A stretch of DNA of 6,883 bases, from the NCBI GenBank assembly GCA_017540285.1, contig JAFYBI010000418.1, forward strand, positions 1 through 6,883. The letters are read 5' to 3'. Below, one piece after another: positions 6,045-6,883 of this stretch. Origin of the DNA: Clostridia bacterium. Lineage in GTDB: Bacteria > Bacillota > Clostridia > Oscillospirales > CAG-272. The notes under the pieces were generated by a model. The model saw nothing but the letters and a program-made list of their open reading frames with translations, was not told the DNA's origin and did no database searches. Each line of letters begins with the position of its first letter. Within the stretch, counting starts at the first letter, position 1. Made by a program: the position numbers and the translations under genes.

Positions 6045-6859
6045 TGGAGCGTGACAATCTGCGCTTCCTCGCGGAGAAGGAAGAAGTGCTGCGGCAGCTT
6101 TACGCGGGGTTCTGCGACGACGTTGCCGCCCGGTACGCGCCCACGCTCTCTTCCCCGCCCGCTCCGGAGGAGATCGCGCGGCTCTGGGAATCCATCGGCG
6201 GGGACGCGTCGGGCTTTGCGGGATTCTGCCGGGCGTTTTCCGGCGCCTACGGAAGCCGCGCCGCCTCGGTCTTCTCCGATTCCGACGAGGAGCAGGACGC
6301 CGCCGCGCGGGTCGCCTATCTCCGAAGCTCCTACTCCGACCGGGCGTACCGCCGCTTCTCCTCCCTCTTCGGGCATGTGACGGCGTTCTACTTTCCGGGG
6401 TTCCGCGAGGTCGCCGAGGAGGTGTACGCCGGACGTGCCACGCATGCGATCCTGCCCGTCTGGAACTCCTCCGACGGCGCGCTCCTCACCTTCCGCCGCC
6501 TGCTCTCGCGGTATGACCTCAAAATCACCGCGGCCTCGGACATTTCCGCCGGGGAAGAAAGCGTCGTCCGGTTCGCGCTGGTGCGCCGCGGTCTTCCAAA
6601 GCGGAACACACCCCCCGCCTGGCTCGAGCTCTCGGTCGTTCCGGGAGACGGCATGACGCCGGGCATGTTCCTCTCGGCCTGCGAATCCCTCGGCGCGTCG
6701 GCGGTCTCCGTCAGCGCGCACCCCACGGAATCCGGAGAAGGACGCGACGCGCTCGATTTCCGGCTCGACATGACCCATGCCGACACCGCCGCGCTCTACC
6801 TCTACCTCGAAGGCTCCCACGCCCGCTACGAGACGATCGGGAGCTACGACATGATCTGA
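6044..6859 (+). CDS. Degenerate PheA-like protein: partial prephenate dehydratase lobe plus ACT domain
   Basis: This 271-residue protein follows htpG with a TGATG junction and no visible Shine-Dalgarno, so translation is probably by re-initiation. Residues 89-160 align by eye with the first lobe of prephenate dehydratase (PDT): 'RVAYLRSSYSDRAYRRF' (89-105) for the family's VAYLGP-GSYSH start, then 'FREVAEEVYAG' and 'AILPVWNSSDGAL' (135-147) for the F-x-x-V-F/PIENS-x-G region. Residues 165-181 ('SDISAGEESVVRFALVR') fit the closing strand with its N-x-TRF motif. About 75-85 residues of inner lobe are missing between them. Residues 192-271 look like the PDT-type ACT domain and end in 'YETIGSYDMI', as PheA does near 'LGxY'. 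The motif Thr is Val (175) and the PIEN Glu is Trp (140), so dehydratase activity is very unlikely. Residues 1-75 are helical and may be a worn chorismate mutase domain. There are no membrane segments. The function is unknown; an amino-acid-sensing or partner role is conjecture. Confidence 0.7.
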   Translation: MERDNLRFLAEKEEVLRQLYAGFCDDVAARYAPTLSSPPAPEEIARLWESIGGDASGFAGFCRAFSGAYGSRAASVFSDSDEEQDAAARVAYLRSSYSDRAYRRFSSLFGHVTAFYFPGFREVAEEVYAGRATHAILPVWNSSDGALLTFRRLLSRYDLKITAASDISAGEESVVRFALVRRGLPKRNTPPAWLELSVVPGDGMTPGMFLSACESLGASAVSVSAHPTESGEGRDALDFRLDMTHADTAALYLYLEGSHARYETIGSYDMI

Positions 6860-6883
6860 TCCCGTATCCTATCACCGGTCAAA

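Noticed and set aside
6877..6883. GGTCAAA at the window's end, like one CtsR half-site
   Set aside because: CtsR binds a tandem pair. The second copy would lie outside the window, and a single 7-mer is weak evidence.

Overview
The window looks like a chromosomal piece of a fairly GC-rich Clostridia-type Firmicute, possibly a gut Oscillospirales/Christensenellales-like bacterium. The reasons are strong AGGAGG ribosome-binding sites, consensus sigma-A promoters, a short single-pass Amidase_3 enzyme of the clostridial CwlD-like kind, an AI-2E family permease and the clostridial variant of HtpG. The lineage is inferred from protein character, not from a marker gene. No mobile element, CRISPR array, tRNA or rRNA was seen.

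Layout. (1) 1-861, plus strand: the C-terminal part of a GH76-like glycoside hydrolase, closed by a two-part hairpin terminator at 891-939. (2) 1093-1845, plus strand: a membrane-anchored N-acetylmuramoyl-L-alanine amidase with all its zinc and catalytic residues. It converges on the next unit and shares a bidirectional terminator with it (about 1855-1885). (3) 3939-1901, minus strand: a two-gene operon of an AI-2E family transporter (TTG start) and a small alpha/beta hydrolase, joined by an ATGA overlap. (4) 3940-4169: a 230-bp divergent control region with two good sigma-A promoters. The minus-strand promoter has its -35 box inside a 7-N9-7 inverted repeat; the plus-strand promoter is an exact TTGACA-N17-TATAAT. 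(5) 4170-6859, plus strand: htpG (Hsp90 chaperone), then a gene whose ATG shares a base with the htpG stop (TGATG).

The most interesting item is the gene after htpG (6044-6859). By eye it aligns with the start and end of the prephenate dehydratase (PDT) domain followed by an ACT domain, and perhaps with a worn chorismate-mutase-like N-terminus. The inner PDT lobe is missing, and the Thr of the TRF motif and the Glu of the PIEN motif are replaced. It therefore looks like a non-catalytic, ACT-containing relative of PheA that is translationally coupled to Hsp90. I know of no described function for such a pair; a sensor, adaptor or client role is conjecture.

The remaining genes make ordinary sense: carbohydrate breakdown, wall remodelling, a permease with a companion hydrolase, and protein folding. 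Nothing in the sequence links these units functionally beyond adjacency.
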